From contig JAJEKV010000267.1 in assembly GCA_021234155.1 (NCBI GenBank), positions 399,489 to 463,488 of the forward strand: a DNA stretch of 64,000 nt. The letters are read 5' to 3'. Shown piece after piece: positions 11,220 through 22,403 of the stretch (position 1 is its first letter; each line of letters opens with the position of its first letter). Source of the DNA: Isoetes taiwanensis. Lineage: Eukaryota; Streptophyta; Lycopodiopsida; Isoetales; Isoetaceae. The notes under the pieces are model-generated. The model saw only the letters and a program-made list of their open reading frames with translations. It was not told where the DNA came from and searched no databases. Position numbers and translations under genes: made by a program.

Positions 11220-13020
11220 CGAAGCATTTAAGCACTTTAAGTGCTGAAAACATGACGCCGGGGCCTGGCCACGCCCTTCTCCCTCCTTTCCCCCTGGGCG
11301 CGAAAACTCAGATCAGTGTTTCACTGTTGATGATGGAGGCATGGAGCGCGGATGATTTTCACACCATCGAGGTTCAGGTAATTCGGGGTGAAGCCCCACG
11401 AGGAAGAAGCTTGGTTGGAAAATAATGTCACTGGATCGAGATTGGGATTCTGTTTGGACAAAGAAGTTGAACAAGGAAAGATAAAATGGCACTGTGCAAA
11501 GGAGCATCTTCAAGAGAAGTTGGAAACACTCAATAAAAAATCTACAAGAATTGTCACAACAAAGAAGTAAGAAAGCAACCGCCCTTGCTTTTATGCGTTT
11601 GAAAAATTGCACTAGATCAATACTTGCACCGAGGAACACAAAGTAAATGGGCCGCATTTGTCGGCAATGTCAAAGATACCACAACAATAGACAAGTAAAA
11701 ACAGAGGCGTATGTTGTAGCACATGTTAGAAAAATGAAATGAAGGCAAAGCCAAAGGTGGCAAATGGATCAAATGAGGTCAAAGGCATGTGATGAAAACA
11801 TAAAAACCTTTAGAGAATGCAAAAAGACAGAGATTGGAAAATCAGTTTTACTTATCACAAAGAACTGGAAGCAAGAGGGAAGTGAGCTGAAAGGCAATGA
11901 GAAGGCCTCCAATTACGTAAAATGATGTTGGAAGAGGTCGAAAACAGCTTTTAAGACAGCCACAAATGATTTGGCTACAAAACAGAGGAGTTCAAGCTTA
12001 ATCCAACATGTGAGTTGGAGGCGTAAATTAAAGATTTGGAGCAGATCGCCCAGATGGAAACTTGGCATGTGAACAAGGTACAAAAAGCAATGAACCCTAC
12101 ATCCTGTTAATGAGCGTGTCAAACGTAAACTCAAACTTGAGGAGGAGTTAAAAGTTCTCAAGAAGAACAGAGACTTCGTGATTTCTACATAAACAATTTG
12201 TGGAAGCTGAAAATGGATACCTCGCAACATTTAGCATCTCTACTATTATAATGAGATAAGTTGCTAGTGGAAGATTCATTTTATACATGTTCTAAGATGT
12301 GGTCCTGAATTCACTAAAGCTTACAAAGTTAAGTTTAGCAACTGAATTGCCAACATGAGTATCATATAGCTTGTTGTTCATTGTTGAGAGGAGGACAATG
12401 TATTCATGGTTGCCCCGAAAGGTGCCGAGGGTGTATTTTTGACGAGCTAGGTTTTGGCCATGTTGTGTGCTTCAAATAGTACACCAAAAAAGGATGTGTT
12501 AATCCGTCCCGCAATTGAGGTCTCACCGCTGAGGGTTCAAAGAAGGACAATGGTGCCATTTGAAGATGCACAACACCGCAAAGTCCTATAGGAGTACAAA
12601 TAATTGTGATCGATTTGATTGCAACAGCAGAAGAACCACCACCACCACCCAAGAAGTCGGCCCAAGAAGCTATAGAAGAAGTCAGAACACAAAGACCCGG
12701 TTGTGGAAAAACAAATGACCCGATTGTATTAATCAAGCACCTAAGGAAGTTGAGGGAGTAATTCCATCGGATGAGGGCAACTTGGCTGAATATTTGCGTA
12801 AAGGAAAGGGCGTAAGAACAAAGAGGGGTAAGCCGGAGGATAGCAAAGTAGTTGTTCAGGCTACAAGAAAGAGAACAAGAAGTAGCTATGCAAAAGATGC
12901 AGGAAGGGCCTCAATCATGACACCACACATATCGGTGTGTTCTCAAGAAAATGCGAAATCAGCCCTCAAGTTTCTGTGTGAGCCCCGATCTTCAACAAGT
13001 GATTGCTGCCATTACTAACC
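11220..13020 (+). pseudogene. Coiled-coil and basic linker exons upstream of HAD
   Basis: Several damaged forward segments. The segment near 11220-11375 contains LLMMEAWSADDFHTIEVQ and ends at a donor-like GGTTCAG|GTAATTC. Those at 11640-12190 are rich in K, E, Q and R with heptad-like spacing (RVKRKLKLEEELKVLKKN near 12115), as expected of a coiled coil. The segment at 12782-12960 is strongly basic (LRKGKGVRTKRGK, ATRKRTRS), resembling a nuclear localisation region. The order coiled coil, basic linker, FCP1-like domain is also seen in the gene at 55-58 kb, so I infer these are exons of the gene that ends with the HAD domain at 13265-13790. Several in-frame stops are present. Confidence 0.45.
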
Positions 13021-13264
13021 CCGAAAGGGGGTATGGGCATTGTTGGGCAAGAAGGCCACAACTTAGTGTTGATTAAAACATTGAATATTATTGATTTTCT
13101 TTTGTTGCATTCATCGAGGATTACCGGTTCATTCTGTTAGGTCGAGAATCCTCATTGTTGATACGTAAAGGTTTCCACATTCAACCCATTTTTCATTTTC
13201 ATCTTCATCTATTTATTCATGTAGTAATTCCTGTTGTGTAGGTATTCGTGATGTTCCAACGCAC

Positions 13265-13960
13265 TAAATATTGATTTGCCAGCCAAAGATAAACTCATTG
13301 TCTTGGATTTAAATGGTGTGTTGGTAAAAACATTTGGTGCAAATGAACACATACGCTTTGGAAGTGGATTGACAATGACATACACCAGCGTAAAAAGAAA
13401 GTGATATTCGCACTGTATGTTGTTCTTCTTGAAGACTTTGTTACGTATGTTGTGTTGGTATATGGTCATCAATGCAACTCTCCAATGTGGAAGATGTGTC
13501 AAGTACTATGTCCAGATTTGAGGGATGATTTGAATTTGTATGGGGGATGAAAATGTGTGCGCACTGGGCCACCACCACCCTAACAAAACGGGGCTGTCCA
13601 ACCATGATGAAGCCACTTGGGAAAATATATGAGTCATACCCAAGATTCTCTGCAAGACTTTTGCTTCTTGATGATTCATTGTACAAGTCTTACCTTAGCA
13701 AAGCCCCTCGAAATTCTCATGGGTACCGTGATTCAAGATGGATGTCCATGATGAAGTGCTACCAAGACTCACCCCAAAGATAGAAGAAATATCGCAGGCC
13801 AAGACCGAGGAAGAAATGAAGTTACCGTGAAGAATACACATAGATACAAGCCTTGGCCTAAGACAGATAGAAAGATTATGAAGCTATGCTTGGAAAGACT
13901 TTCTCGAAAACAGTTTGCGCTTCCGCAGTTTGTGAAGGAGGAATTGAGAAGGTTTATGGT
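13265..13960 (+). pseudogene. FCP1-like (NLI-type) HAD phosphatase domain, E2 copy
   Basis: Across two frames the domain reads DKLIVLDLNGVLVKTF (HAD motif I, with Asn at the second acidic position), then around 13460 IWSSM.LSNVEDV (motif II region). Next is LMKPLGKIYESYPRFSA in altered form, and LLLDDSLYKSYL near 13665 (motif III/IV with the DD pair). A further C-terminal stretch near 13735-13830 is rich in charged residues. FCP1/NLI phosphatases remove phosphate from serine residues, classically on the RNA polymerase II tail. DLNG in motif I also occurs in a plant subgroup of unknown activity. Frameshifts near 13420 and 13545 show it is dead. Related domains occur at 44895-45410 and 57291-57900. 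Confidence 0.72.
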
Positions 13961-13964
13961 GATG

Positions 13965-14680
13965 ACGCTTTGTCATTCTCCATGATTATTGGTCCTGTTT
14001 GTCATTTATTTAGGCCAAGGAATCCTACACTTTTCATGTACCATCTTTATCTTAATTTAAGAATGTTTTTGCTATATTGTTTATGTAGTTCAATGCGACT
14101 TGTCTATAAGTTTTGCTATATTGTTTATATATACTTCAATGCTGACTGAAAGGGATGCTTAAAACTTATCAAGTGCTTAAAAAAAAAATTGGCCTGCAAG
14201 TGCTATGGTTTGAGTCTTAATGGCAGATACTGCTTATTGTCTTGCAAAGATGATGATACTTTTATGTAGTTGCTTAATGTCATCATGTGCTTATCGGTCA
14301 TGCAGTGTAAGGTGCAAAGTGCTTATTGTTAAGCCATATAATTGTTTAAAGGTAGCTGTTTATTGCATAAGTGTTCGTGGTGTTCCAAAGGTTTACTCAC
14401 CGGCGCTGAAAGTGATTAAAATGCTTAGTGTTTGAAACTAATGAAAGAGCTAGAGCACTGTTACATTCAAGCGTAATCTGAATGGACCGTGACAGAATTC
14501 GAACTTCATAAATTTGATAGATAGACAAAAATAACATTTCATAGATGAAGAAGAAGAGATCTCAATGAAACAAGAAACAAAGTTACAACAAAGTTTGATG
14601 GTAAACAAGATTTTTTATAAAAAAAAGGCCATTAGGCCAATGTACAAAATTTTACAAAATTTTGGCCCCGAGGCCGATTG
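13965..14680. other. No gene recognised
   Basis: A/T-rich sequence between the HAD pseudogene and the repeat region. Two copies of 'ttttgctatattgttta' occur 42 bases apart (14069 and 14111), a small local duplication. Nothing else is supported. Confidence 0.4.
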
Positions 14681-14689
14681 TATTCTTCA

Positions 14690-14790
14690 AAGGGGGTGTC
14701 TTCTTCAAAGGGGGTTGTCTTCTTCATCAAGGGGGGGGGGGTGTCTTCTTCAAGGGGGGGTGTCTTCTTCAAGGGGGTGTCTTCTTCATC
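14690..14790. repeat. Short tandem repeat, unit about 17-19 bases
   Basis: Five to six imperfect copies of a unit close to GTCTTCTTCAAAGGGGG, with G-runs varying from 5 to 10. Confidence 0.85.
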
Positions 14791-14930
14791 TTCATCCGCC
14801 TCCCGCATTCATTCTCCATCTGCAACAAATGAAACAAACGAAAAATTAAACAAACGAAGATTAAACAAACTAAAAAAATGAAAACAGAAAACAAATGAAA
14901 ATTTGCATGTACCTTTTTATGAAAGCAGCT

Positions 14931-15173
14931 CCTCCTCCTCCTCCTCCCCTCCTCCTCCTCCTCCTCCTCCTCCTCCTCCTCCTCCCTCCTCCTCCTCCTC
15001 CTCCCTCCTCCTCCTCCCTCCTCCTCCTCCTCCCCTCCTCCTCCTCCTCCTCCTCCTCCTCCTCCTCCTCCTCCTCCTCCCTCCTCCTCCTCCTCCCCTC
15101 CTCCTCCTCCTCCTCCTCCTCCTCCTCCTCCTCCTCCCCTCCTCCTCCTCCTCCTCCTCCTCCTCCTCCTCCT
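14931..15173. repeat. (CTC)n trinucleotide array, about 240 bases
   Basis: A pure-pyrimidine/pure-purine tract of CTC units with occasional extra or missing bases. All six frames are open and give poly-Ser, poly-Leu, poly-Pro, or on the other strand poly-Glu, poly-Gly, poly-Arg. The long ORFs reported over this stretch are produced by the repeat. Such tracts can form triplex (H-DNA) structures. Confidence 0.97.
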
Positions 15174-15199
15174 ATCCATCCCCGCATCACGGGGTGACA

Positions 15200-16360
15200 T
15201 ATTCCCTCTGAATTCATTTCCGATTCCTCATTTTCGATTCCATAGGAATCGGAAGATGATGAAATAGAATCGACCCCCAAACCGGGAGGCAAGGAGTGGG
15301 GGGGAGAGGAGGCCCAGTGGGAGGCAGCAAGCACTTCCGGCAGAGGGGGAAGAGTGGAGGGAACACCTCTTCTACGCTTAGTAAGCGCCGGGCTGAGGTG
15401 ACCTCCGGCCTCGCTATGTGCTCGCTTCATGCCGAAGGATTGGGAGGAATGCGGATTGGGCGGAGTGCAGAGGAGGAATTGGCGGGCGGATGAATTGGCG
15501 GAGAGCTTGTAGGCGGAGCGTGAGCTTGTGGGCGCCACCGCTTAAGTCCTGCGGCTTAGGGCCCAAGCACGATAAACCTCACACGCCACGGAACAATTAA
15601 TTCAGAACCAGTGCCGCAATATTTCGTATGACTACTCGAATTGACACATGTCACATCGAGGAAACGCCTTGACAATATATTTTTGCCAAGAATGTTGGGA
15701 TAGTGATGGTACCAAAATAAATAATTGAACCTTATTCCAATGTCACAAATCTACATTCTTATAAACAACAATTCAATCTTCATTTCGAAGTACGTGTCCA
15801 TGCACACCACCCTTGTGCATCCTCACTATTGTTAATATATATAAAAATATGTGCTTACATGCTTAGGTGCTGGAACAACAAATCACTTGAAAAGAATAAC
15901 ATCAATTTCGTTAAGTGTCAAACAATTACATTGTTATTGGGAGACTGACCATAATTTTTTCATGGGTCTCCCCGTGAAATTCTGACATGTCTCAGGCCTT
16001 CTACTTTTTCCATATCAATTTTAGGATATCTTACCACATGGCTGTGCACCTGAGGTTTCGGGTTGTTTAGTGAGCAACATATACTTGAAATTACCCAAGA
16101 ATTGATAATACAATCCACTTAAGATAACCTCATGCACTCCAAATTTTTGCCCCCATCCATCTTTGTATGAATCTTCAAGTGTGCATTTGGGTTCTGCGGC
16201 ACTTGAGGATGTAGAAGTCCCACCCCCTCCGAATTGTCTACCTCAAAGATTCACCGCAAAATTGTCACCTACCTCTACCAAATTATCGATCCATTCATTG
16301 GCTTGTTCAAGAGTCTCCTTTTTCTTCTCAACTCCCTGGTTTTAAGTCGGCTTACCTCCC
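15200..16360. other. Interior of E2, no gene recognised
   Basis: G/C-richer than its surroundings up to 15560, with repeated 'gcggag'/'ggcgga' words, then A/T-rich. A reverse frame 14870-15538 is open but its C-terminal half is the (CTC)n tract. The N-terminal part on the reverse strand (15240-15538) could be an exon but has no recognisable domain. Confidence 0.35.
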
Positions 16361-19300
16361 ACTTTCCTAATCTACCTGTATTGATGCAGGAGTCCCAATT
16401 ATGATCCATGCAAAACGAAAGGGTAAAACATGACAGCATCTATGAGCAAGCCTGCTTTGGTCTAGTCCCACCGACAGTGTCCGACATGTTGAATCTTCTT
16501 TTTGTGCCTTTGAGTGTTTCAATTTCATATTCTTCCATGTTTGCCACAACAAAGAAGTTCAATTTCCCAAAAATATCTTTTGATCTCATCTGCTTCATCG
16601 ACCGGTAGATCACTGAAATATGTACACGTAAATTTTACAATATCTTTAGCATGCCTCGCTTGCACACCATTGGGTTTGAGTTGTTCCTTACTTAGCAAAT
16701 TTTTGATAACAAAGACTGCACCATCATGTTCACCTTTACCATGAGCAAAGGGCAAAGTAGTTCCACACTATTTCCTTGTCATTGATTGTGAAGTACCGCC
16801 TAAGAAAAAAAAAGGTTTTCCCGACTTGAATTGTGATGAGCAGCCATCACTCCAAAACCAATGCTTCTCATACTCTATTTCGCTCCTTAAGCCATGCAAC
16901 ATGCATTTTTTTGTAGCAAAGTGTTCCACAAATAATGAGTCATGCACTTTATCATCTCAAAATGTAAAAGTGAGTCTCTTTTATGATCTTCCTACCGCTG
17001 TTGAGTCTATTCCTGATCCGCTCCAACCTTCGTTTTTTTCTTCTTTGATGTTTCTTCTTCCGCCTCGCACAGAATGGAATATCAAGACTTTTGTCATGCC
17101 TATATGTTATGTGAACAAGTATAGAAACTTGGTCAGATGCCGCTGCATTGATGGGGCTCATTCGGATCTTGATGTCTGTAATTTTCAGAAAGTCAATAAT
17201 GTATACAATTGTATCTTTCCGGAAATGATGACACACTAATCGCTTAAACCGATTGGCCCGCCAATGTGCTATGTAATTGTGTGGAACAAAATCTGATATT
17301 ACCTTCTTCACTTCCTCTTGAAATTTTTGGGACTTCGTCTCTTTCAGACTAATCTCAAGACAGTTTGTACCTCAAAGCCTTTCTTGATCCCCCAATTCTC
17401 GGTCCGTCCATGTGTTGCTTTTCAAATGTCTTCCAAGTAACTAGTAATGAACCCGCGCCATCCATTTCCCTGTGGACATTTTCTAATTTATCCAACCCAC
17501 ATTTTTACACGCCAACATCAAGCGCTTATGATCAAACCACTCCTCATCATCACCTTTGTTTGCGGACCACTTGTCTCCATAAATCACCGGGTACACTTGA
17601 TTGTATGCTCCTTGGCTGCACATTCCGGGCCGGGCCACAAATCTCACAAAGGGCGCTTTGCAATTGTCATGAACTCCACCCGATTTTCTCAGTCGCTCAA
17701 TCCTTGCATGATATATTCAAATTTCAAGTGGTAAATGCAACAAAGATGTATGCCTCTCACGATCCTCCTTACAAAACTAGGTTTCAACCTCTCAAAAGTC
17801 TGCAGAATGCAATTTTGATATGAGGATTCTCCTCTAAACCCGAGGTAGAATTGCAACCGCAGGGAAATCGTGTGAATGCCAAATAAATGCTACATATAAT
17901 GAACCCTACAATATAGGATGAATACTTACTTGGCTGACTTCAAGAAGGTGAATTGATGTTCCATCTTTATTCCCGCCTCTCTCGATACATACTTCCTCAC
18001 GCCTTTTCTTGTATGGAGAAACTCTTGTATTTTTTCTCGGCCCGTAACTTGATAACAGCCTTTCTATTGTGATCTAACATGCTATCCATCCGCTTCCTCC
18101 TCCCGAACATTGACCAAGGTCCTTCCCTTTGTTAGCTTGCACCCTTCTTTGAAAAGCATTTGAAATTGTTTTTCCGGGGATGCCGAGCAATCTGCCACTC
18201 GCTTGATTCAATGGCTTGACACCATTTGTACCGCCGGCTGCCATTATCGTGGTGGACTTCCTTGCACCTAAGCATGTCATAATTCCTCTCAAACTTATGT
18301 TCTTGCATTGTTTCCTTCAAATTCTTCACCATTTGCTCGGCCATAATAACCTGCTTAGATTTCTTTATAGAAGCAATTGGTAAATCTCTTGCCCTCCAAA
18401 GAAGACCTGGCCAATGATGCGGCCTTTGTCATTGTCATCAACATTTGTACTAATTTGGTTGAATACTTCATAAATTTCTCCCTGAAATTTCTCTTATTCT
18501 CGCTGGTCACTGGGCCTCAATTTCTTATTCGCCTTTGAAGGCTAATCTTTAGAAGGGGAATTCTTCTTCATTGCTACCTTCTTTGCATACAATCTCTCGC
18601 CTCGATCTCTCTTCCTTGCCGCATCAATGGCTCAGAATTGAACGGGGAGAGGAATTGGGTTTCATCTATCCCGATGTGTATTGCTGAATTGGTGAGGGCA
18701 AATTGTTGAATTTCGTTCGTGCAATTCTTGGAAACAATTAGTCCCTCCATTTTGCTTGAATTAAGATGGGTTAGCCCGCCATCCGTGAATATGGCGTTAC
18801 TACAGTATTCATGTTTCCGCACCAAACATGTTCATGATTCTCTCAAATTGTCATTTGATCGCGCCAAGACCCTACATGTCAATATTTCATCACGACGCCA
18901 GGTTTAAAACACAACCGATTTTAAGCACTTGTAAGCGTCCGCCCCGACGGTGATTTCTGCTACCCAAGACGATTTTGCACCCAAAGGTCACACCGGAAGG
19001 TAATATTTCAGATTCTTCAAGGCACCATTTTTTTCGTCAGGCCTAACGTGAACACTCTCCATATGGACAGTCCCCGTTCTAGCAGAATTAGCAGCCCATT
19101 CTAAAACATCAGCATCAATAGAAACCCCATCTCAAAGAAAGTAGTGACATGCATTTGGAATAACCGGCAGTGGATCAGCTTGTGGGTCAAGACTTCCACT
19201 TCAGGGTTTGCAGGCTGGACTGAAGGGGAGGAGAACTGGCTTTCTTGTTCCTCTTCCTCGTCCGAAGAGTCTTCATTGGAAACATGATTCTCCTAAAAAA

Positions 19301-19510
19301 TGTTTTCCAAACTAACAGCTGATCGCTAAATCGGCCGAGAATCCCCACCACCATCTTCGGGGAAGAACTTCCACCGAAGTAGGCCAGGAATCATGATCAG
19401 AGTAATAGGGTAACTCACTGGAAGAGGAAGAAGTAGTTGGTGGAGTTTGATAGGATGAGGACTTAGATGAACTCGAGCTCGAAGAGGACTTAGATGAACT
19501 CGAGCTCAAG
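16360..19510 (-). pseudogene. DF[A/S]xNY-type DDE transposase-like gene, E2 copy
   Basis: The reverse strand carries, in order: a Ser-rich start (19312-19509); IGIDETQFLSPFN (about 18650); a conserved-looking segment MAEQMVKNLKETMQEHK (18290-18344); CSQGAYNQVYPVIYGDKW (about 17565-17620); then DF-[S]-ENY around 17190 with one base missing inside the Ser codon. After that come DDKVHDSLFVEHF (about 16940), FWSDGCSSQFKSGKP (16815-16862) and HGKGEHDGAVFVIKNLL (16690-16755). I know this motif series from transposon-like proteins in algae, seedless plants and animals. The spaced Asp residues suggest an RNase H-fold (DDE) nuclease. A homologue sits in E4. Many frameshifts show it is inactive. The family name is uncertain; the Sola superfamily is one candidate. 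Confidence 0.62.
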
Positions 19511-19519
19511 AGGACGTGA

Positions 19520-20260
19520 GTGAGCTCGGGCTTGGAGAGCTGCGCTTCTCGCTCACGACTCTCTCCATGTCTTTGAAGCGGCTTGCATGCAAGAATTGGA
19601 GGAAGCTTAAGTAGCCTTTTACTTAATTTGGATGATTGTGACTAGAAGGCAATAATTAATACTAAAAAAATAGGGTCTGTACAACTTCTTTTTAATATTT
19701 AAGAATCTTGGTGGGTTTTTGAGACAGTTCCAAAAAAGAATTTCTAAAAAGCAAATAACTGAAAATGAACCTTTAGTCCTTCTTATTGGCAGCAAGTTTG
19801 GCAATTCGAAAAGCACACATATGCTTTGAGTCATTGCAGCCATGGACTCTGAATTTTCGACTGTTTTGCAGACCTTATTATTTCCAATTCCCCCGACCAA
19901 CTCAATTTTTCTTTGCATTTTCTTCTTTCAGAAATCTAATTTCTTCACCTCGTTTCCCCAAATGTGCTTTGCCATCATCCGTGATATTCCCATTGCAATG
20001 TCCTCATCTATCCGCAACCCGGACTTCTTTTCTACCTGGTAGGTTTTTCACAAACCTCCAGGCTGATTACACGCAACCTGATCTAGGACTTGAAGAATCT
20101 GCTCGGGTTTCCTGTTGGTGTCCTATTGATGGTGTCCTATTGATTGGAATTTCGCATCATCGGACTGCCGGATTTCCGCGGTTTACATTATTGTTTGAAT
20201 TGGGTGGATCAGCAAAGTGGTCTTCAAATGTCAGACTGCTCCAACAGATTTCAAAGAAAG
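19520..20260. other. Interior of E2, no gene recognised
   Basis: Tandem GAGCTCGA-containing units (19470-19545) encode part of the Ser-rich stretch on the reverse strand. Beyond that, a small tandem copy of 'tgttggtgtcctattgat' occurs at 20113-20145. No domain was recognised. Confidence 0.35.
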
Positions 20261-20266
20261 TGTCAT

Positions 20267-20975
20267 TCATGAAATATTCTCGAAAGTAATTAGTATGCAA
20301 GTCCCAGCCCGAAAAGCTTCATTCCCAAATTCACCATCATCACCAAAGACTGGTATTGGATTATCCGAGGTAACACCATATTTAACTTCTTCCATTCTCA
20401 CATACCATCGCCAAGTTGATGGTTGGGAACCCCGTATGGCTACAAGCCTCCTTCTCATTTTTAAATTTAGCTTGCAGCTTATCCCATTTGTTCTTTAGTT
20501 GTCTCAGCTTCCACTAAACCCCAACAAAGGGCTGCAATTTGATCATAATTTCCTTCATTGTGTGTTGGAGAGGTTGAGGGTGCCATTGGTTACTAATTTC
20601 ATCTCGCTCAGGAGATTGAGGAATGTGGAGACACCGTGATCGGTCCATTGCATGTGAGACTTCCTATTCTTTTGTGTCTATCACTTTAAATTTTCCTTCT
20701 CATGCACAACAATAGCCAAAGCATAATCGGGTTTCAAAAGATTCACTCACAATATCGAGGATGCCCGCAATTTCGCTTCAATACACGCTTTGGATCTCTT
20801 TTTCCTTTGGTTGTCTTGAAGATGGAATTGGCTCGTAATTAGTCTCCCAATGCACATCCATGGAGATCCGGCCCCGCCATTTTCCCGTCCTTCTTTAGTG
20901 CCATTTTTTCAACCCGAGGAGGCACGAAAGGCTTGCTGGTTGTCGGCAAAAGCATCGAGAGGCCTTAGACATCTG
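20267..20975 (-). pseudogene. Myb/SANT gene of E2, broken
   Basis: The reverse strand begins with MSKAS near 20971 and repeats the organisation of the intact E1 protein. Matching pieces are a basic N-terminus, GRISMDV (E1: GQISMNV), EPI followed by a PKEK motif, an ALDRS/TDQG-like start of the SANT domain, and RQLKNKWDKLQAKFKNEKE near 20455-20505 (E1: RQLKNKWDKLQAKFKDEKD). Several frameshifts and in-frame stops interrupt it. It lies close to the right end of E2, pointing inward, opposite to the transposase at the left end. That convergent arrangement is usual for the two Harbinger genes. Confidence 0.7.
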
Positions 20976-21409
20976 AATCCAAATAATTGATTGGGAATAA
21001 GGACTTAATTTAAACGAAATTGAGGATCAAAACTTAATGTATGAATGCACAAAAAATGTAATGCAAATGCGCATGAATCCGATGATGAATACCGGATCAA
21101 TGGGGTAATTGCTTCGAGGAATTGATACCGAAGCAAGAATTAGCGGCCTTGAAGATCAAGAAGGTGGAAAATGGCCCGGGTTTTCTCGTGGTGGAAAACA
21201 TTTCGCAGTTTTTTCAAAATGTAAAATTAAGGCTAATTGTTTGGTTAGTGGGTATCGAAAACGCCCCTAACTACCGTTAGCTTTAATCATCCCACGAGGT
21301 GAGAGTTGGGTTTTTCCCACTCACCCATCTCTCCCCCATCTCTCATCTCTCGATTCTCCTCGTAGATTGTCTCTCGTCATCTCTAAGTCAAGATGTGGCC
21401 AACGATCTC

Positions 21410-21440
21410 TCTCTCCTCCCTCCTCCCTCCCTCCCTCTCC
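21410..21440. repeat. Short CT/CCT-rich tract
   Basis: CTCTCTCTCC followed by CTCC/CCCT units. It separates the right end of E2 from the 5' end of the LINE, and is the fourth junction in the window marked by CT-rich sequence. Confidence 0.85.
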
Positions 21441-21789
21441 GTGGATGCAACAATTCCGGCAAAGAAGGGTAGGGGGTTTATCATCTCCTATAACAAAGGC
21501 GTTTTCCTTTTGGAACGGGAGCTAGTCTCCCAAAGATCCTGAATGGGCCCAAGTACCTAGTGTTCACATTGTGGCCGCGCACTGCCCGTCTGTTGCAGGG
21601 CAGCCTCATGTCAATGCAAGGGGGGCAGGGGAATGCTTACATACCAATGCAGGGGATGCAGGGGATTTCTCACCAGCAACCAATGCCTCAGTAGGGTCAG
21701 CAGAATGGACAAGAACTGATGATTATGATTAGCAATTTAAACGTGGTAATGCTAAAGCTGATGGAGACACTGGATCACATGAGAAAAGA

Positions 21790-22370
21790 GGCGGCAACTA
21801 AAGAATCAGAAACGGTGCACTTCGCCAAATATCTGAAACCCTCTTACATCTGAAACTAGAAAATAAGGAATTGAGGGAAGAAATTCTGGCCATCAAGAAT
21901 AAAGAAGCGGCATCTCTGAAAGAAGAGTATGAGGATGAAGATTCTGAAACTTTCAAAGACATAGTCAACAAGCTGAATAGCAGGATGAGTGACATTCTTG
22001 AGCAGCAAGAAAGGCAAAGCCGAGCACTAAACATGAGGATTGCAGGTCTGCCGGAGGTGGATGGGGAAATAGTAAAAGATAATTGCCTCTGATTTTATTA
22101 GCAAAAACACCGCAGTGGAGGGGATAGTTGTGGAGGATGCTTTAGAGCTGGAATGAAAGGCCCAAGCCACGAATGTGGTAATGAAACTCTCCAACCAAGG
22201 GCGATAGGCTGAAAATCCTACAGCAAAGAAAGAGCCTAAAAGGGCAAAACATATGGATTAATGAAGATCTTACCAAGGAACAATATACAATACACCAAAC
22301 AGAAGTTCAAAAATTCAAAGAGGCAAGACAAGAGAATAAGAAAGCAGTTTGGAGAAACGGCTGAGTGCAC
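21790..22370 (+). pseudogene. LINE ORF1 protein (coiled coil, RRM-like)
   Basis: The longest open piece (21871-22092) starts with a heptad-rich KENKELREEILAIK-type coiled coil. It continues with LNSRMSDILEQQERQ and NMRIAGLPEVDGE, the usual start of the L1 ORF1p RNA-binding domain. In shifted frames the C-terminal domain follows: DRLKILQQRKSLKGQNIWI near 22207-22262, then NEDLTKEQYTIHQ and FKEARQENKKAVW (22265-22355). ORF1p coats LINE RNA to form the retrotransposition particle. A frameshift near 22088 and others break the gene. Confidence 0.75.
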
Positions 22371-22403
22371 GTTGAGGAATAGGGATCAGAGACCATCAGG
22401 GTA

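Larger units (their letters stand above)
8999..21405 (+). mobile_element. E2: ~12.4-kb Harbinger-type element with cargo
   Basis: Left subterminal DNA (9010-9260) aligns by eye with the left end of E1, including 'tttttgggaggagag' and two GTGGGATAATTC repeats. The right end (21100-21405) aligns with the right end of E1 and finishes in ATGTGGCCAACG, the same terminal motif. The outermost ~15 bases of the left terminus seem lost into the (CT)n array. Inside are a Harbinger transposase on the left, a Myb/SANT gene on the right, and about 10 kb between them holding an FCP1-like gene and an unrelated transposase-like gene. The middle could be a nested element; I could not find its ends. All genes are damaged. 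Confidence 0.65.

Noticed and set aside
14769-15538. Long ORFs rich in Arg, Gly, Glu, Ser, Leu or Pro on both strands
   Set aside because: They are produced by the (CTC)n array, which is open in all six frames; no flanking domain.
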